From NCBI GenBank assembly GCA_036502005.1, contig DASXZH010000083.1, positions 14,388 to 78,387 on the forward strand: DNA of 64,000 bases, in the 5' to 3' direction. Each line of letters begins with the position of its first letter. The stretch's first letter is position 1. A model generated the notes under the pieces. It worked only from the letters and a program-made list of their open reading frames with translations. It was not told the origin of the DNA and did no database searches. The position numbers were made by a program, and so were the translations under genes. Shown one piece after another: positions 60,659 to 64,000 of this stretch. Source of the DNA: DASXZH01 sp036502005. GTDB taxonomy: Bacteria; Armatimonadota; Fimbriimonadia; Fimbriimonadales; Fimbriimonadaceae.

Positions 60659-61639
60659 ATGTCCGAACTGCGCCGCCATCCATTTTTAGACACCTGGGTT
60701 ATCACCGCGACCCAAAGACAGGACCGAACCTTTCTTCCTCCGGACAACTACTGCCCCCTAGATCCGACTAAGCCTGGCGCGTTCCCGACCGAAATCCCTT
60801 TTTCCAACTACGATATCGTCGTCTTCGAAAACAAATTCCCCTCCCTAAGGCCAAATCCACCAGCGCCTGCCGTCGAGGGCACGCCAACGATGCCGGTGGA
60901 GCCGTGCTACGGCGTATGCGAGGTGGTTTGCTACACCGAAGACCATCACGCCACGTTTGCCGACCTTCCGCTAAACCAAATAAGAAAGCTGACCCGCGTT
61001 TGGAAGGACCGGTTTGAAGACCTAGGGCAGAGAGAGGGCATTGAATACGTTTTCATGTTCGAGAACAAGGGCAAGGAGATCGGCGTTACCTTGTCCCATC
61101 CTCATGGTCAGATTTACGCTTACCCCTTTATTCCTACAGTTTTGAAAACGGAGCTTGCCAGCGAAAAGGCTCACTTCGAGAAGACCGGCCGAAACCTGTT
61201 CGACGACTGGCTCAAGGATGAGGGGATCACAGATGGCATCGGTGAACGGGAGGTTTACCGGAACGATCACTTCGTAGCGCTTGTTCCCTTCTTCGCCCGT
61301 TACCCATACGAGGTACACATCGTGCCTTTCGACCACATTGGTTCGTTTGCAGAAATGGACCCGGCGCATCTCGATTCGCTCGCCCAAATCCTACAAAACA
61401 CGACTAAACGTTATGATGGGCTCTTCGGTTTTTCGATGCCATACATCATGGCCATGCATCAACGGCCAACGTTGGCGGGATACGACTACAGCCGCTTCCA
61501 CATTGAGTTTTATCCGCCTTATCGAACGGAGAAAAAGCTGAAATATCTTGCTGGCAGCGAGGCGGGGGCGGGCGCGTTTATTAACGATACGCTTCCGGAA
61601 GAGACCTCAAAAAGGTTGAGGGAAGTTAAATTCGAATGA
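60659..61639 (+). CDS. galT: Galactose-1-phosphate uridylyltransferase
   Basis: The 326-aa protein exchanges UMP between UDP-glucose and galactose-1-phosphate in the Leloir pathway. Seen are ELRRHPFLDTWVITATQRQ, the HHATFADLP segment, the active-site HPHGQIYAYPF with the nucleophilic His, and FARYPYEVHIVPFDHIGSF. The usual CPxC zinc site reads NYCPLDP, so the second Cys is Asp. Its Zn may be bound differently or missing, as in some GalT proteins. No galK or galE is adjacent. Confidence 0.92.
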   Translation: MSELRRHPFLDTWVITATQRQDRTFLPPDNYCPLDPTKPGAFPTEIPFSNYDIVVFENKFPSLRPNPPAPAVEGTPTMPVEPCYGVCEVVCYTEDHHATFADLPLNQIRKLTRVWKDRFEDLGQREGIEYVFMFENKGKEIGVTLSHPHGQIYAYPFIPTVLKTELASEKAHFEKTGRNLFDDWLKDEGITDGIGEREVYRNDHFVALVPFFARYPYEVHIVPFDHIGSFAEMDPAHLDSLAQILQNTTKRYDGLFGFSMPYIMAMHQRPTLAGYDYSRFHIEFYPPYRTEKKLKYLAGSEAGAGAFINDTLPEETSKRLREVKFE

Positions 61640-61640
61640 A

Positions 61641-61707
61641 GCGTTGTGCGTTCTGCGTTATGCGTTAAAAACTGGTCCCAACGCACAACGCATAACGCAT
61701 AACGCAT
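61641..61707. repeat. Inverted heptanucleotide arrays, GCGTTNN/AACGCNN, 4+4 units
   Basis: GCGTTGT, GCGTTCT, GCGTTAT and GCGTTAA (61641-61668) face AACGCAC and three AACGCAT (61680-61707) across 11 bases. The DNA can fold into an almost continuous hairpin of about 30 bp between galT and the convergent propeller gene. Confidence 0.9.
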
Positions 61708-61710
61708 TCC

Positions 61711-64000
61711 CTACGGATTGACCGTAATCGTCACCGTCGTAGAGCCACCATCATAGGTTGCCGTAATCGTAACAGCAGTCGCTTTGGTTACCGCCTTCGT
61801 CGTGATGTCGAAGTTAGCGCGCCGGGCACCAGCGCCAATCGTCATCGTTGCAGGCACCGTCGCTACTGCCAAATTCGAGGACTTCAACGAAATAACCGCT
61901 CCGCCTGTTGGCGCGTTCGCCGTCAACTGCATTCCGCAAAGAATGGCTTGACCCCCGACAATAGAGGTCACGGTTGCGTAGATGTAGGCCGGCACTGGCG
62001 GGCTAACCGTATACGAAACAGCCTTGCCGTTGCCGTCCACCGTCGCCGTTAAGGTGATCGTCGTGGGGGTCGATACATATTGGTTGATCACTTCAAACGT
62101 TCCCGTGGTCTTACCCGCTGCGATTGCGGCAGGGGTAGGAATCTGAGCCACATTTGTGTTTGAACTCGTGACAGTATAGGTTTGGCCACCCGAAGGAGCG
62201 GCCGTCGAAAGTGTCACCGTTCCAACCGGCGTCGTCGCGGGAGACGAGAACGCATAGGGAACGCTCAACGCCGTAAAGCTCACAGATGACTTTACAGTTA
62301 TCGTAACTGAGGTTGAGCCGCCATCGTAAGTCGCCGTTATCGTAACCGTGGAGGTGGTAGCTACCGCCTTTGTGGTTATCGTGAAGTTAGCCCTTCGAGC
62401 ACTGCCTGGGAATGCCATTGTTGCAGGCACCGTCGCTATCGCCGTGTTCGAAGACTTTAGAGCCGCAGTCGCGCCTGAAGAAGGAACGTCTCCATTCAGT
62501 TGCAGACCACACAGGTCGCTTGCCCCTCCATTCAGGCTGGTTGCTGTAGCATAGATGTATTCGGGGATTGGTGGCGAGACTTTGTAAGAGAGGGTCTTGC
62601 TAGTCGTGCCTACGGTCGCGGTTAGTGTGATCGTCGTGGCAGTCGAAACGTAGCCATTAGTCACGCTAAACGTTCCCGATGTGGCCCCTGCCGCAACTGT
62701 CCCCGAAGCGGGTACTTGGGCAACGGCTGTACTTGAACTCTTCAGAGTATAGGCCTGACCGCCCGTAGGCGCCGCTGCTGAGAGCGTGATCGTTCCCACT
62801 GGCAGTGTGTTGGGAGACGCGAAAGTGGCGGCAACGCTAAGGCCGCTGACGCCATCGCTAGTAACGTTCAACGGGATCTCCCAAACGCCCCGGCCAAAGG
62901 TGCCTACAAATAGGTTGGTGCCAACCGTTTTCAGGTCGAAAACCTGCACAGCCGGTAGATTGTCGTCCACGTTGGCCCACGAGCTTCCGGAGTTGGTCGT
63001 CATGAAGACGCCGTTGTCGGTTCCCACGTACCAAGTCGTCGTTGGATTGGAATAGTCTCTAGCGATCGCGTTAATGGGAATATCGGGAAGACCGGAGGTC
63101 CCGGTTCCACTGACGCTAACCCAAGTTGCGGCCCCATTCGTGGCTGAACAGCGCCAAAGATGAATGATGCCAGTGTTCTGATAGCCCACAAGAATATCGT
63201 TCGGGTTCGCAGGGCTAACAGATATCGCCCCTACTGAATAGTTCGAGCCCGGTAGATTCGATTTATCAATTTCAGTAAATGCGTTTCCGGTTGTAGACGA
63301 ATACCAAATTTCGCCGTCCGCAGAACCTGTATAGATAACGGCATCATTGGAAGGCGCTGTCGCGATGGCATTTACATAGTAATTGTTGCTAAGAGCCGTG
63401 TTGCCTGATCTGAAGGTGTTTGCTTCTGGGTTCGTGCCGTCAATGGTCTGCAAGACGTTTGTTGCGAAGAACAGAAATTTGCCGCTCTCACTCAATACGG
63501 TGGGGGCTATAAAGGCAACATTGGGATCGTTGCTGAAGCCATTCGACGGGTTCCCCAAAGGATTTCCGTTAAGATCATAGGTCAAGACACCTCCTTCGTC
63601 GAAGGTGGTAAAGAAGTAGCTGTATGGTATATCCCATCCACAAAAACCGCCATCACCCGCGCCAGGGTTCGCCCATGTGCTAAGACTCCCTAGCGCGCTT
63701 GGAGCAGCGTTATCCTGTGCGCCGCTAAGGAGATCGTTGGCATTAGTGGGGTGTGGAGCGATGCCGTAAAGTTGGGTAATGCCAAGGCCGGGGTTTAAAG
63801 ATTTCTGGGTAACAGTTGGTGTAGAACCACTCCAAGCGAAGTTGAGTTGGAACAGACCGCCATCGCAGCCTGCCAAAACCTCGTTGGCGTTCGTCGCACT
63901 TACAGCGAGCTGATGCTGATCGCTATGCAAAACCGTACTGCCATTCATGCTCATGCCGTAGTCGGTCCACGTTGAGCCGCCATCCGTTGAGTAGGCCAAG
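61711..64000 (-). CDS. Large secreted BNR/propeller and Ig-like repeat protein, C-terminal part
   Basis: The gene enters from the right edge; more than 760 residues are visible and its start lies beyond the window. The first half is a BNR/sortilin-type propeller (MAYSTDGGSTWTDYG, then PTNANDLLSGAQDN, then TTWYVGTDNGVFMTTNSGSS). The last 390 residues hold two repeats of an Ig-like unit with TVPVGT.. and PVGTVTLSTAAPSGGQTY, each followed by a TITATYDGGSTSVTITV segment; the two copies are clearly related. It would be an exported adhesin- or sensor-like protein. No anchor is seen at the C-terminus. Confidence 0.8.
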   Translation of the reverse strand, partial: LAYSTDGGSTWTDYGMSMNGSTVLHSDQHQLAVSATNANEVLAGCDGGLFQLNFAWSGSTPTVTQKSLNPGLGITQLYGIAPHPTNANDLLSGAQDNAAPSALGSLSTWANPGAGDGGFCGWDIPYSYFFTTFDEGGVLTYDLNGNPLGNPSNGFSNDPNVAFIAPTVLSESGKFLFFATNVLQTIDGTNPEANTFRSGNTALSNNYYVNAIATAPSNDAVIYTGSADGEIWYSSTTGNAFTEIDKSNLPGSNYSVGAISVSPANPNDILVGYQNTGIIHLWRCSATNGAATWVSVSGTGTSGLPDIPINAIARDYSNPTTTWYVGTDNGVFMTTNSGSSWANVDDNLPAVQVFDLKTVGTNLFVGTFGRGVWEIPLNVTSDGVSGLSVAATFASPNTLPVGTITLSAAAPTGGQAYTLKSSSTAVAQVPASGTVAAGATSGTFSVTNGYVSTATTITLTATVGTTSKTLSYKVSPPIPEYIYATATSLNGGASDLCGLQLNGDVPSSGATAALKSSNTAIATVPATMAFPGSARRANFTITTKAVATTSTVTITATYDGGSTSVTITVKSSVSFTALSVPYAFSSPATTPVGTVTLSTAAPSGGQTYTVTSSNTNVAQIPTPAAIAAGKTTGTFEVINQYVSTPTTITLTATVDGNGKAVSYTVSPPVPAYIYATVTSIVGGQAILCGMQLTANAPTGGAVISLKSSNLAVATVPATMTIGAGARRANFDITTKAVTKATAVTITATYDGGSTTVTITVNP

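Overview
The window looks like a chromosomal segment of a free-living, Gram-negative-type bacterium with mid-range GC. It carries lipoproteins with lipoboxes, Tat substrates, two prepilin-like proteins (one with a DUF1559-like tail), a sedolisin protease, many beta-propeller and Ig-like surface proteins, and an Hcp-like protein. The mixture fits Armatimonadota (Fimbriimonas-like bacteria) best, but no rRNA or marker tree is available here, so this is an inference of moderate to low confidence.

Layout. 1-8 kb: the start of an acyltransferase gene, a SWIM/SNF2 helicase, a HicB antitoxin with an eroded HicA, a J-domain/WD40 fusion, a WD40-like protein and a Xer recombinase. 8-16 kb: a frameshifted ankyrin lipoprotein, a DUF4139-like protein, a Tat-exported DUF1501 protein, two small membrane-anchored proteins, rimO and a small cytosolic protein. 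15.7-26 kb: a sedolisin-like protease, a thioredoxin-like protein, a GH5-like glycosidase, purH behind an Ig-like membrane protein, and a ceramidase-like protein. 26-37 kb: a kelch/Hcp pair, pilins, a HEAT protein, a CHASE3 histidine kinase, an 850-aa collagen-like protein convergent with a glycosyltransferase, and a lipoprotein. 37-44 kb: an M48 protease, a HAF-type lipoprotein beside its pseudogene twin, ftsZ, an AbrB antitoxin with a truncated PIN toxin, and ispA. 44-53 kb: an operon of DUF1015, MBL hydrolase, an unknown 139-aa protein, a 1604-aa DUF4132-like HEAT protein and an APC permease, then a Y1 transposase framed by structured repeats. 54-64 kb: the rpmH-rnpA-yidD-yidC-jag cluster, an S66 peptidase, a phosphodiester glycosidase, two glycine tRNAs, galT, and the end of a large secreted propeller/Ig protein.

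Three genome-wide habits stand out. First, the intergenic DNA is full of short repeats: heptanucleotide arrays of differing sequence but constant 7-bp unit, often as inverted pairs; octamer arrays; TT-loop palindromes whose stems covary; and longer inverted-repeat elements, one with a clear target-site duplication. Second, about eighteen genes have a TANNNT-like -10 hexamer 6 to 9 bases before the start codon, usually 6, which indicates leaderless transcription. Third, two toxin-antitoxin loci keep the antitoxin while the toxin is decayed. No CRISPR array, prophage or recognisable complete defence island is visible.
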